A DNA stretch of 64,000 nt, taken from Notamacropus eugenii (Eukaryota > Chordata > Mammalia > Diprotodontia > Macropodidae). The stretch is taken from contig NC_092875.1 of NCBI RefSeq assembly GCF_028372415.1, positions 411,565,239 to 411,629,238 of the forward strand, written 5' to 3'. The position numbers were made by a program, and so were the translations under genes. Below the pieces are notes generated by a model. That model was not told where the DNA came from. It ran no database searches and saw nothing but the letters and a program-made list of their open reading frames with translations. Of this stretch, positions 24,971 through 34,884 are shown one piece after another; positions within the stretch are counted from its first letter, which is position 1; every line of letters starts with the position of its first letter.

Positions 24971-25330
24971 TACTAGTATTTATAAAGCACTTTAAGGTTT
25001 ATAGATCACTTTAGGGACTCTAGGTGTCTGGGGCCAGTACTGAGTCAAAAGACTCATCTTCATGAGTTTATATATGGCCTCAGACAATTCCTAACTGTGG
25101 GGCCAAGAGCAAGTCACTTAACCCTGTTTGCCTGATTTTCTCATCTGTAAAGTGAGTTGGAGAAAGAAAGAGCAAATCACTCCAGTATCTTTTCCAAGAA
25201 AACCCCAAAGAGGTCACAAAAAGTCAGACACAACTGAAACAACTGAACAGCAACAACAACAACAAAAAAAACACTTTAAATGTTATTGATACTCAAAACA
25301 ACCCAATGAGTTAGGTGTTAATTGAATAGT
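24971..25330 (-). mobile_element. MIR3-like CORE-SINE split by a younger SINE
   Basis: The left piece 'agtatttataaagcacttta' and the right piece 'atactcaaaacaacccaatg' with gagttaggtgtta form a continuous antisense MIR3 5' region once the inserted SINE is removed. Confidence 0.65.
25014..25271 (+). mobile_element. Marsupial CORE-SINE inserted in MIR3, with target-site duplication
   Basis: Sense SINE: 'gggactctaggtgtctgggg' head, 'gagcaagtcacttaacc', 'ttctcatctgtaaagtgagt', 'ccaagaaaaccccaaagagg', 'agtcagacacaactgaaac' and a (CAA)n/A tail. It is flanked by CACTTTA at 25007-25013 and 25272-25278, which is a target-site duplication. Confidence 0.85.
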
Positions 25331-25554
25331 TACTTAGATGGTCCTATCAAGCCCCACCTCCCTGGATGGGAATTTTTCCAGGGGACAGTATTGGACCTAC
25401 TGGACATTTCTCTGGTGTAAAAACTGAGACCTTAATCAAATAGTCCAGTGAGCAACACCCGAAATTGGACAACAGAAAGAACACTCTTTTTTTTTTTTTT
25501 TTAAAGCAAGTATGTTAAGGTCTTAAGCAAATTGGAAGCATCCTGTTAACAATG
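25331..25554. other. Unassigned sequence with T tract
   Basis: Contains a T run at 25486-25502 and nothing else I recognise. Confidence 0.35.
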
Positions 25555-25700
25555 GAAAAAAGTACTGCCTCTAAGACAGAATACCTAGTTCAACTTCCAC
25601 CTCTGGCACTTAACTATGATTTTGCAAGTCACTTAGTCTCAAAGGCCTTTACTTTCCTCATCTGTAAAATAAAGGGATTCATCTAGATGAGCAATGTCAT
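25555..25700 (+). mobile_element. MIR-type CORE-SINE
   Basis: Order: 'aagtactgcctctaagacag', 'tagttcaacttccacctctg', 'gatttttgcaagtcacttag' (one base diverged) and 'cctcatctgtaaaataaagg'. Confidence 0.7.
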
Positions 25701-25784
25701 ACTCAATTAGAAATATCCCTAAGGCATCATCTAAAATAGCTGTGATTGAATTATTTATCTCTTCTATGAGTAGAAATAACAATA

Positions 25785-26216
25785 GTCAGCATTTATATGG
25801 TATTTACTATGTGCCAGGTACTGAGCCAAAGGCTTCATTTGATCCCAAAAATAATCCTGGATCATCTCCAGTCATCCTGATGAATATCTGGTCACTGGAC
25901 CCAGATGGCTCAGGAGGAGAAAGTGAGGCTAGTGATCTTGCACAGCCCTCCCTCACTGAAAACAAAGTCAACTGCAAGTCATTTCACCATTTTTCCAATG
26001 GCATGGTCTCCTTTGGCAATGAAGGACAAATGCAACAGCAGCAACAACCTGGGGAGGTAGGTGTCATTATTTTCCCCATTCTACCATTGAGGACACTGAG
26101 GCAAAGAGAGATTGAGTTATTTTCCTAGAGTCTCACAGCTAGCAAATGTCTGAAACTATATTTGAACTCAGTTCTTCTTGACACCAAAACTAGTGTTCTG
26201 TGTCACCTAGCTGCTA
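25785..26216 (-). mobile_element. MIR3-like CORE-SINE split by an RTE-SINE
   Basis: The left part is 'gcatttatatggtatttact', atgtgccaggtactg. The right part is 'ggggaggtaggtgtcattat', 'gaggacactgaggcaaagag' and 'tttgaactcagttcttcttg', ending gtcacctagctgct. The two rejoin across the insertion 25861-26047. Confidence 0.75.
25861..26047 (+). mobile_element. RTE-SINE 3' fragment inserted in MIR3
   Basis: Sense text includes 'cactggacccagatggctca', ggaggagaaagtgagg, 'ccctccctcactgaaaac' and 'gcaatgaaggacaaatgcaa', then a (CAACAG)n tail. CCTGG at 25856-25860 recurs at 26048-26052, consistent with a short target duplication. A 144-codon open frame (25694-26128) runs through MIR, MIR3 and this SINE and is not a gene. 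Confidence 0.75.
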
Positions 26217-26217
26217 T

Positions 26218-26461
26218 GTTGTTGTTGTTCAGTTGTGCCTCACTCAAACACCATTTGGTGTTTTATTGGCAAAGATACTAGAGTAGTCCACCATTTCCTT
26301 TTCCAGATCATTTTATACAGATGAGGAAACTGAGGCAAATAGTTAAGTGGCTTGTGCAGGGTCACATAGCTAGTAAATGTCTGAGGCCGGATTTGAACCT
26401 AGAAAGATGAGTCTTCCTAGCTCCAAGTCTGTCACTTTATCCCCTGCATACCACCTAGCTG
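26218..26461 (-). mobile_element. Marsupial CORE-SINE, antisense, near full length
   Basis: Begins at its tail, gttgttgttgttcagttgtg, then 'ccatttccttttccagatca', 'agatgaggaaactgaggcaa', 'gtgcagggtcacatagctag', 'ggatttgaacctagaaagat' and ends 'ataccacctagct'. It abuts the MIR3 relic. Confidence 0.85.
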
Positions 26462-27959
26462 GTGTAGATTAATCAATAGGAAAGGTTCTAGTAGCCACTA
26501 GCAATGTAAATTTTGATTTCTCTAGTTCTATGTCCCAAAACTTATTTAATCAGAAGCTGAAGTTTAATGATGTACTAGTCATGTGATACAACCACATAGC
26601 CTTTAGTAGCTTTTGAAGGAATTTTACTGAGAGTACCAAAAAACAAAGTAAGAAAGCATTTCTCTTCTCCTTCTACTCCACCTTGTTGAAAACACATTAG
26701 TCCATCTTAGAAGGTCCTTATGACTAACACAGGAACATTCTAAATAAATTTTCTTCTTTAAAAAAAAAAAAGATCTATTGATTTTTCACATGTCTTCCAC
26801 TCAGGGAATAGTTTGTGCATCAAAAGAATTTATCAATCATAGGATTTATTTTGTATTTAAACAAGTAAGGAAGTATATTTAGGTCATATCTTTTCAAACA
26901 CATAGGCATGCATACACATTGACAAGAAGTCCTTTAAAATAATAATTTAACAAAAATACAAGTCTTATGCCAGCTGGCCTTTGGGAATACAGCTGGATAT
27001 ACCACTTGTTCTTCATCCAAAAAGAACACCTGGGACAAAAGTGTAAACAGAAAGCTGATGAAGACAGAAGAAATATATTGGGGAGAAAGGGATTGACAGC
27101 AGGAGGCTAAATAAACAATAAAGTATATCTATTTTTAAAGAGTCTTATTTAATTCAAACCAACAAACATTTCTTAACTGTGTACAAAACACAAATTGCCC
27201 TTTATAAAGACCTGTATAGTTAGTTGTAAAGAGGTTTTTTTGGTCAATCTGTCCACAATAAGGGTCATCTTCTAAATGTAACAGTATACAAATAATCAAC
27301 ATTTTACAAGGCAGTCATATTCCAAACATTCATTTATAATTTGGTTGCTTGAAATCCAGCATGTATTTCTCCATAAATATAATGCTGAATATGGTGGTTA
27401 GGTTCTAGAAGGCCAGCCCAGAAAAGTCCATTTAACTCATTATGTGGAGGAGTTTATGTTATACTAATAATATCACACAATCTAAACAAAAATCTTTTGA
27501 GTTTTCTAAGGGTTTTCATGGATAATAATAAACAGCAGGTTAAAAATCTCACTCATATGCCTCCCCCTCATTTTCTCCCTTCCTCTCCACATTCATTACT
27601 CTACCCCCTCCTCTCTCTCTCTGATTAGTCCCTAGAGGAATATTACACATGGCAGAACTTCTTAACTGAAATTCATAATCGTTCAAAAGAGTTTGAACTA
27701 AATATCTACATTGGACAGGAGAGTTGGAAGGAGGGAAAATAGGTGACCACAGAATGAATATTATCCAGACTGAGATTTATAGTTGGATGGAAAACCCCCA
27801 GAGCTTGCCTATCAAGTGGACATGGTGCACAGAATATGAACTGGACACAGAAGTGCACAAGTAGAGGAGAGTACACTGCACTGCCTTTGAGAAAATGCAC
27901 AGTGCTTTTAGTGATGCCAAGTTTCTCTTTGAAACTGAGACCAAAGTTAAAAAAGCATT
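26462..27959. other. Unassigned intergenic sequence
   Basis: No gene is supportable. A faint L2-tip-like 'accaacaaacatttcttaac' occurs at about 27160. A run of A's is at 26760-26771. A CT-rich patch lies at 27560-27630. Confidence 0.35.
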
Positions 27960-28110
27960 AATGTTCTTCCAATAAATCTATCAGCAAGTTTTTGTTAAAT
28001 ACTTGCTACCAAAGGTTGTACTGGGTACTAGATATATAAAGACAAAATAATGAAACAATCCTGCTCTCAAGGAGCTTACCTTGCAATGGGAGAAACATAG
28101 GTATGTTAAG
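27960..28110 (-). mobile_element. L2 LINE 3' tip, antisense
   Basis: Reads 'caagtttttgttaaatactt', 'gtactgggtactagatat' and 'tgctctcaaggagcttacct'. This is the antisense of the L2 terminal region. Confidence 0.6.
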
Positions 28111-28639
28111 ATTTGTTTCCTCACAGCCCCTCAAGAAATGAGTTTTCAGCTCTAATACCATTTTGGCAGACTTTAATGGCAGGGTAAGATGATACCACAC
28201 AATTGTTTGAATCTGTATGTTTCTGATTAGGAGTAACTTTGAACAGATTTTATTCACCTATTTTGGTGCAGATAACTATTTTGAGTTTGTATTTCTTGAG
28301 GAAACACATTTTAAACAATAATATTCATATTCAACTTATCATCTCCCTCAACCTCTGTGTGGGAAAGGAAAGGAAAAACAGATTTTACTGAAAATTCAGC
28401 ACTTTGAACTACCTGATTTTTATACATAAGAGCCTGCTGTTTGGGGATTATATTATTTTTGCTTTACACCATGATACAGTCTCTCAGCTTCTGAGGTGGT
28501 TCATGCTCTTCAACATAATGAAATTCATATTTATACTCCTCTTCATAATTTACAGATCAGGTGCCTCAAAGAAATACAGTGAGAGAGATCAGCATCACAA
28601 ATGTTATTTTCCCCTTCTTTTATGAAATATTTTTTAGGT
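28111..28639. other. Unassigned intergenic sequence
   Basis: No gene or repeat recognised. Confidence 0.35.
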
Positions 28640-28790
28640 TTCAAGAAACTCAGATGTAGAAGGGTTAAATTATTTGCCCATGGTTGAACAGGTGATATGT
28701 ATTGGAAGTAAGATCTGAACCCAGGTTTCATGACTCCAAACCAGAATTTTTGCCACTAAATCACATTGTCTTTCCCTACAATGATCTCCC
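28640..28790 (-). mobile_element. MIR-like CORE-SINE, antisense
   Basis: Reads 'aagaaactcagatgtagaag', 'aattatttgcccatggttga', 'agatctgaacccaggtttca' and 'tgccactaaatcacattgt'. Confidence 0.6.
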
Positions 28791-29519
28791 CTAAAGGATA
28801 AAGCAGAGGACTAACACACAAGCCAAGAACTGCTGATATAAAAAATATTAAAAATAACATCCAAGGAAGTTTGAGTAATGGAAAGAAAAGACTAAGGAAG
28901 GATGTGACTGTAGATTCCTTTTTTTCTTTAATAAAATAAGACTTTTAAGATGAGGCAGAAACTTATTAGAGAATATTCTTGTTTTTATTTTCCTTATGAG
29001 AAACTTGGAATAACCAAAGCTGGGAAGGACCTCAGGAGAGCCTCCTGTCTAGCTGCAGCGTTCTTTATTATTATTTAGCCTCACTAATTTCCGAGACGTT
29101 TTATTATCCAATTGCTTTTCCTCATATGCCTCAGGAAAAATAAATGTCTCTTCTTCCCAATTAAAGAACATTTGTATTCTCAATATCAATTTTTTAATGG
29201 AAATACTCAACTAAAAAACTACCTTCAGTAATCTTTGTCTTAGACTTCAAAATATGTTCTTAAATTCTTCATTGGAACACTGCTACATGTAACTAATTGG
29301 AGGGTATAACTGAAATGATCCAAGGTAACAACTGCATTTTTAAGGTCAGTAAACAACATCACAGGATATATATTTGGATGTGTGTACACACATGCATATG
29401 TGTATGTGTATATATCCCTATATACATATACATGCACATGTATGGTGTGTACATGTATATGTGTGTATATGCATGTATACCTGTGCACACACACACAACT
29501 AAGTAGGTAGCCAACAATG
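28791..29519. other. Unassigned sequence ending in an (ATGT/CA)n tract
   Basis: No gene is seen. An impure alternating atgt/gtat/cacacac microsatellite occupies about 29375-29500. The short frames across it on both strands are artefacts. Confidence 0.5.
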
Positions 29520-30297
29520 AAAAATCAGATTATAGAGAACTTCACCCAGGGTGAAGATATTTACTAAAGTAAAAGAGAAACCAGACAGTCTCCTAAAGGT
29601 AGTGTTTGAGCTGAGTTTTAAAGGAGGCAGGAAAACCATGGGATAAACCTGAGAAGGTAGGGCATTCAGGACATGGGGAACAGCCAATGAAAATGCATCA
29701 AGTCCAAAGAGAAGATGTCATGCACAATGATGAGCAATAACGTCCATGTTTTTGGATCACAAAGAATATAAAAGGAAATAAAGTTTAAGAAGATTGGAAA
29801 GTTAGGAAGGTGGCAATTACGAAAGACTTTTAATGCCAAACAAATGAGTTTACACTTGATCCTCGAGGTGATAGAGAGCTACTGAAGTCTACTGAGTCAG
29901 AGGGAGAGTAATATGGTGAGACCTACATTTTAGGAAAATCACTTCAACAACTAAGTAAAGGATGAATTGAAGTGGGCAAGGAGGAGATAAGGAGACTGAT
30001 CACAATGTTATTGTTGTAGTCTAAGTATGAAGTGATAAAGACCTGAATAAAGAGTGGCTATAGAGAAGCAAAAAGGGCATATATGTTAGAGCTGTTATAC
30101 TGCTAAAAATAATAATGGAAGGGTCTTGGGGAAAAGATAATAAGTTTAGTTTTTAGACATGCTAAATCTGAGATACTTAAAGGACATATAGTTTGAGATG
30201 TCCAATAGGCACTTGGGATATGAGACTAGAACTCAGGAGATAGGTTAGGGTAAGATAAATAGATCTAGGAATGACGTGGATAGAGAGGATAACTATC

Positions 30298-31198
30298 TTT
30301 CACCTCAAAATTCACCTTCTACCTAATTTCCTTTTTACTATCAAGAGCACCACTATCCTCCTACTCACCCAGGCTGGCAACCTAGGTGATATCCTGGAAT
30401 CACTAATCCTTATCAGCTGCCCGTACCCAATCTGGGGTCAAGAAAAGTAGATTCTATTTTCATGATATCTCCTCATGAACCCCTTTCACTCCTCTGACAC
30501 TACCATCACTCTGGAGCAGACATTTATTGTCTCATACCTGAACCATTACAAAAATCTTCTGGTTTTCAAGTCTTTCTCCACCCCAGTCCATTCTCCACTC
30601 CACAATCAAAGTGCTCTTCCTAAAGTACGGGTCTGATCATGTCCCTTTCCTTTTGAATAAACCCCTCACAGTGGCTCTCTATTGCTTCCAAGATCAAATA
30701 TAATATCCTATGTTTGGCATTTTAAATCCTCCACATTCTTCTCTCTTTCTTCAATTCTAATCCTCTTATAGTTTATCTGCTTCTCCATCAGCCACATACA
30801 TAGTCATCCATTGACGCTGGTGTCCTTGCCCTTCTTTGTATACAGCATTCTCTCTCTCAACCTTATGCATTTTCACTTTTGTGCATGTCCACCATGCTTA
30901 GAATTCTCTTCCTTCTCACTTCAAGCTCTTAGCTTCCCTATCTTCTTTCAAATCTCAGCCACTTTCATCTGGTTAAGAAGATTGCTCCAGTCCTCCTTAC
31001 TACCAGTGCCTTCCCTCTGAGATTATCTTTGATTTATCCTCCATATATCTTTCTTGCACATAATTTTTTATATGCTGTCTCTTCCCATTAGACTATGAGC
31101 TCCTTGAGAGCAGGAATTATTTTTGCCTTTCTTTGTTTCCTCAGTGCCTAGAACAATGTCCACAACATAGTAAGCATTTGATTAATGCTTGTTGATTT
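30298..31198 (+). mobile_element. L2 LINE (sense) nested inside an antisense L2
   Basis: A 900-bp sense L2 3' part. It has 'gtgctcttcctaaagtacgg', gtctgatcatgtcc, 'ttgcttccaagatcaaatat', 'attagactatgagctccttg', agagcagg, and ends 'gtaagcatttgattaatgct' and tgttgattt. The host L2 continues immediately on both sides. Confidence 0.75.
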
Positions 31199-31404
31199 GA
31201 ACCCATGGGAACTGATAAGATCACCAAATGAGATATTACATAGTAAGAAAAAAAATCTAGAATGGAGCCATAAGGATACTCCTCACTGGGGTATTACAAG
31301 AAAATTAAACAAAGGAGAATGAGAAGTTGTGATCAGGAAGATAGGAGGAGAACCAGGAAAACTATTGTCATAAAATGCAGGAAAAGAGAGGTTATACACA
31401 TTTC

Positions 31405-31500
31405 CATATTCACACACATACACATGCACACACACAGTATGTATGTGTACATGTAGCTCTGTGTGTGTGGTGTGTATTTATGTATGTGTATGTATGTATC
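31405..31500. repeat. (CA)n/(GT)n mixed microsatellite
   Basis: A cacacac tract followed by tatgtgt units, lying inside the antisense L2. Confidence 0.85.
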
Positions 31501-31660
31501 CAAAGACTGAAGAAAGGTTTAAAAAAGTGTGAATATTGAGAAAAAGTCATTAATTTGGCTTTTTAGACTTCACTGGTGACTTTGAAAAGAATTTTAGTTC
31601 GGATGATGAGATCAGAAGAATCAAGTGAGAGGGAATCAAATGTAAGTATTGAATATAAAT

Positions 31661-32275
31661 ATGAAATTCCATCTCTACCTATGTTCCTTCATACATTCTT
31701 TGTCTTTTTCACTCCAGCTTCTATTTTCCCTACTCAAGACTCAGTTCACAGCCCATCTTCTTTGGCCAGCCTTTCCTAGTTCTCCCAGCAACTTTTGCCT
31801 TTTGCTGTATGATTACTTCTTACCTAACACTTATGTAAGGGCAGCTAGGTAACATAGTAAATAGAGGTCCAGGTCTGGAATCAGAAAAACCTGAGTTCAA
31901 ATCTGACCTTAAACACTTACTGACTGTGTGACCCTGGGAAAGTCACTAAACCCAGTTTGCCTTAGTTCTTCTTCTGTAAAATGATTTTGAGAAGGAAATG
32001 GCAAACCACACTAATATCATTGCCAAGAAAATATCATATGGAGTCATGAAGAATTGAACGCAACTGAAAATAAGTGACCAACAATACTTATTTTTCTTGT
32101 ATTTATCTGTTTTTCAAAATGTCGTCCCACTAGAATGTGAGCTTCTTTGAGTTCAGGGACAAAGATTTCACCTTTATTTTTTATTCCCAGGTGGTAACAC
32201 AGTGCATGATACATAGTCATAATGCTCTGTCTTGGTTTACTAGAAAAATGCTTTTTGACTGACTGGTCTAGTTCA
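31661..32275 (+). mobile_element. L2 LINE 3' end split by a SINE
   Basis: The left part has 'aagactcagttcacagccca' and 'ccagcctttcctagttctcc'. The right part has 'actagaatgtgagcttcttt', gagttcaggga, then 'acagtgcatgatacatagtc' and 'gctttttgactgactgg'. The SINE at 31835-32085 separates the halves. Confidence 0.7.
31835..32085 (+). mobile_element. Marsupial CORE-SINE inserted in L2
   Basis: Near-consensus sense SINE: gggcagctaggtaacatagt, 'cctgagttcaaatctgacct', 'actgactgtgtgaccctggg', 'aagtcactaaacccagtttg', 'gaaggaaatggcaaaccaca', 'ttgccaagaaaatatcatat' and 'gaacgcaactgaaaa'. A short duplication, ACTTAT, is at 31829-31834 and 32086-32091. Confidence 0.85.
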
Positions 32276-34284
32276 GGCTTTTAATGTATATACTGTCAGT
32301 GTTGGTTAATTTACTGTTTTGTTTGTAAAGAACTAATTTTCTCCTCTTTCACTTTTATCTTTTATCATAAGAAATGACTTCACAGGAGAAAGAGCAGGGA
32401 TATTTTGGATAATGAAGTTGATATAAAAGCAAATACACGCACATAATCAATACAGAGAGATGATAAATTGGTTGCTGCAGTGGAATACAAAATATTTTCT
32501 TAATTCAAGTCATATTCCATCAGCATTTCTTAACTAGATATATTGATGAGATAGGTGTCAAGAAGATTTTTCTCCAATTATTAAACTCACCTCCACCCTG
32601 TGTAGGAAAGTAAAGTCCCTTTAAAATGGATTTGAAAAAAAGATGTTTTGTTCAAATAGGAAATACAATACTCTGCATGAGCACAAATTTTACTTTTATC
32701 AGTCTGTTTAAAGTAATTCACTCAAGTTCCACCATGTGTTGTCTTATAAGAAGAAACTGAGAGGATGGTCATAATGCCAATATCTATTCCCAGTGGGTTC
32801 AAAGTTACATTACTTTTAGTAGAATTCATAGTAGAGCTTTTTTGCCATATGGTTTGTATGACATGACCACCTGTTGGGAATACTGGAATAGGAACCCAAG
32901 CCTGACACTCTCACTAGATGCTTTTACATTGTTTCATAGGCATTTGCTTCCTCTAGGAAGATATGGTGTCTATGAATGTGTTTATTAGGCTTTTTTTCAA
33001 ATAATAATAGTTTGGGGACCATCTGAAAGTTACTCATTTACACAGAAGGATTTGATTCTGTATCAGCCTGAAAAACTCTGCCCTTCATATACATCCTTTA
33101 CTTAATCATGAAAAATGGGATCTTAAAAGTACAAGAGAGGTATATAGAAAATTTATGAGCACTCTGGTGGCCACTGAGACAGGTTTATTGTACTTAGTAC
33201 ATTGCCTATGAACAAAGACCACATGTGAGGAATAAAATGCAGGCACAATGGATGTGCCACAATGAAGGAAGGGGACAGTTCTACGGTTCTAGGGTTTTGC
33301 CAAAGCATCTTGAACTATTTTTTGAAACATTTTTGGATTGGTAAAACCTGGAAGACATTTTTACCAGGTATTAGTCCACTTATATATCTCCGTGTGAATA
33401 TAATCCATGCGATTCTAATTCATTTACATTTAACTTATTGAGATTTTCCCCAGGAGCTTTTGTATACCCAAAAGCTTAAGAACTTCTTCATGGCCTTCTT
33501 TAGGATTCTAGAAATTGTATCTCAGGAAAAGTTAAAATTTTTAATTTAAAACTCTTAGTTCTATCTCCAAAATCAGAATGCTCACATTTTAAAAGAAAGT
33601 TCTTCCTATGTTCATTTTTTTGGTGTCAAGGGCAGAGAAGGGGAAGGAAGGGACAGATCTGTAATTTCATCAGAATGAGGTGGGTCTGATGAGAAATTTC
33701 CTCTTCCAATGATACCCTGCACCTTCTCCACAATTTAGCTATAGAGAATTGCCTGAACTCTAAGTTGTCAAATTACTTGACTGGAGTAATTGACTGAAAC
33801 AGGACTTGAACCTGGGGCTCCCTAGCTATCACTTCTGCTTTTTATCTATGTGGTGAGTACATCTCACTGCTTCTCATGGAAAAAAAAATTCATTTTACAA
33901 AATTATCATTATTTTAATGCATTTTTAAAATTGACAGTCAAATCAATACTGTTTGTCACTCTCCAGAGCAGTAAATTCAAGAGAAAGTGCAATGTATGAT
34001 TCCTCCCTTCAAGGTATCTATAATCAGGGAAAGAAAACTGAAACTTCCAGAACACTTAACACGATCAAATGTTGAGCAAAATAATATAGATGACAACAAC
34101 AGTGAGAGTTCCAATGATTGAGGAAGCTTCAGCAAAAGCTTCGGCTAACCCCAAATGATGAGGGAAGGTTTAAGTAGTTGGAGGAGAGGGCTCCCGGAAT
34201 TGTAGCCTAGGAAATAGCCTAAGAAAAAGTTGGCAGGTTGGAAAGAGGAATTCACCTCAGCAGTGTCCAATTTTTTTTTTAAAT
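32276..34284. other. Unassigned intergenic sequence with a MIR relic
   Basis: No gene is supportable over 2 kb. At about 33760-33870 an antisense MIR end reads 'aggacttgaacctggggctc'. The remainder is AT-rich and unrecognised. Confidence 0.4.
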
Positions 34285-34865
34285 GAATGATGTCAGTCAA
34301 TTAACTGGCATTTATTAAGCATTTCTTTATACTGCAGATGCTATGCTAACCACTAGGCACACAAAGGCAAAAGACAGTTCTTGCCCTCAAGAAGCTAATG
34401 GAGGAGTTAATAAGCAAATAACTATGTGCAAACAAGCAATATGCAAGTTAAATTGGAAATAATCAACAGAAGGAAAGCACTAGAATTAAGGGGGATCAGG
34501 CAAGTTTGCCTGTAGACTATAAGATTTTAGCTAGGACTTGAAGAATGCCAAGAAAATCAAGAAGTTTCAATGAGGAGAAAGGCTAGAGGGACAGCCAGGG
34601 ACAGTGCCTGGAGTCTGGAGATGAAATATCTTGTTCAAGGCACAGCAAGGCCAGTATTAGACTGCAGAATACATGGTGGTGGGAAGAGGGAGGAGGCTAG
34701 GGTAATCTATAAGAAAACTGGAAAGGTAATGGAGTATCAGGTTATGAAAGACTTGGAATACCAAACAGAGGATTTTACATTTGATCTAGGAGGTGATAAG
34801 GAAACAATGGAGTTTATTGAGGAGGGGTGTGATATGGTCTGACCTGAGCTTTAAAGTCACTTTAG
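34285..34865 (-). mobile_element. L2 LINE 3' part, antisense
   Basis: Starts 'caattaactggcatttatta', agcatttctt, 'ttgccctcaagaagctaatg', later 'gacttggaataccaaacag', 'tttgatctaggaggtgataa' and 'gatatggtctgacctgagct'. A 90-codon plus frame (34570-34842) on its non-coding strand is a shadow. Confidence 0.75.
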
Positions 34866-34884
34866 CAACTGTGATCTCTTAACT

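Larger units (their letters stand above)
29520..31660 (-). mobile_element. L2 LINE (antisense), interrupted by a second L2
   Basis: Antisense L2 runs through 'gtttgagctgagttttaaag', 'cttgatcctcgaggtgatag', 'aaaatcacttcaacaactaa' and 'gttattgttgtagtctaagt' up to about 30297. It resumes at 31199 with gaacccatgggaactgataa, then 'taggaggagaaccaggaaaa', and after a microsatellite 'gaatattgagaaaaagtcat' and 'ctggtgactttgaaaagaat'. The order of blocks is that of a single L2 read on its minus strand. Confidence 0.7.

Noticed and set aside
25694..26128. 144-codon frame containing a Gln-rich run
   Set aside because: It crosses MIR, MIR3 and RTE-SINE sequence and has no coding support.
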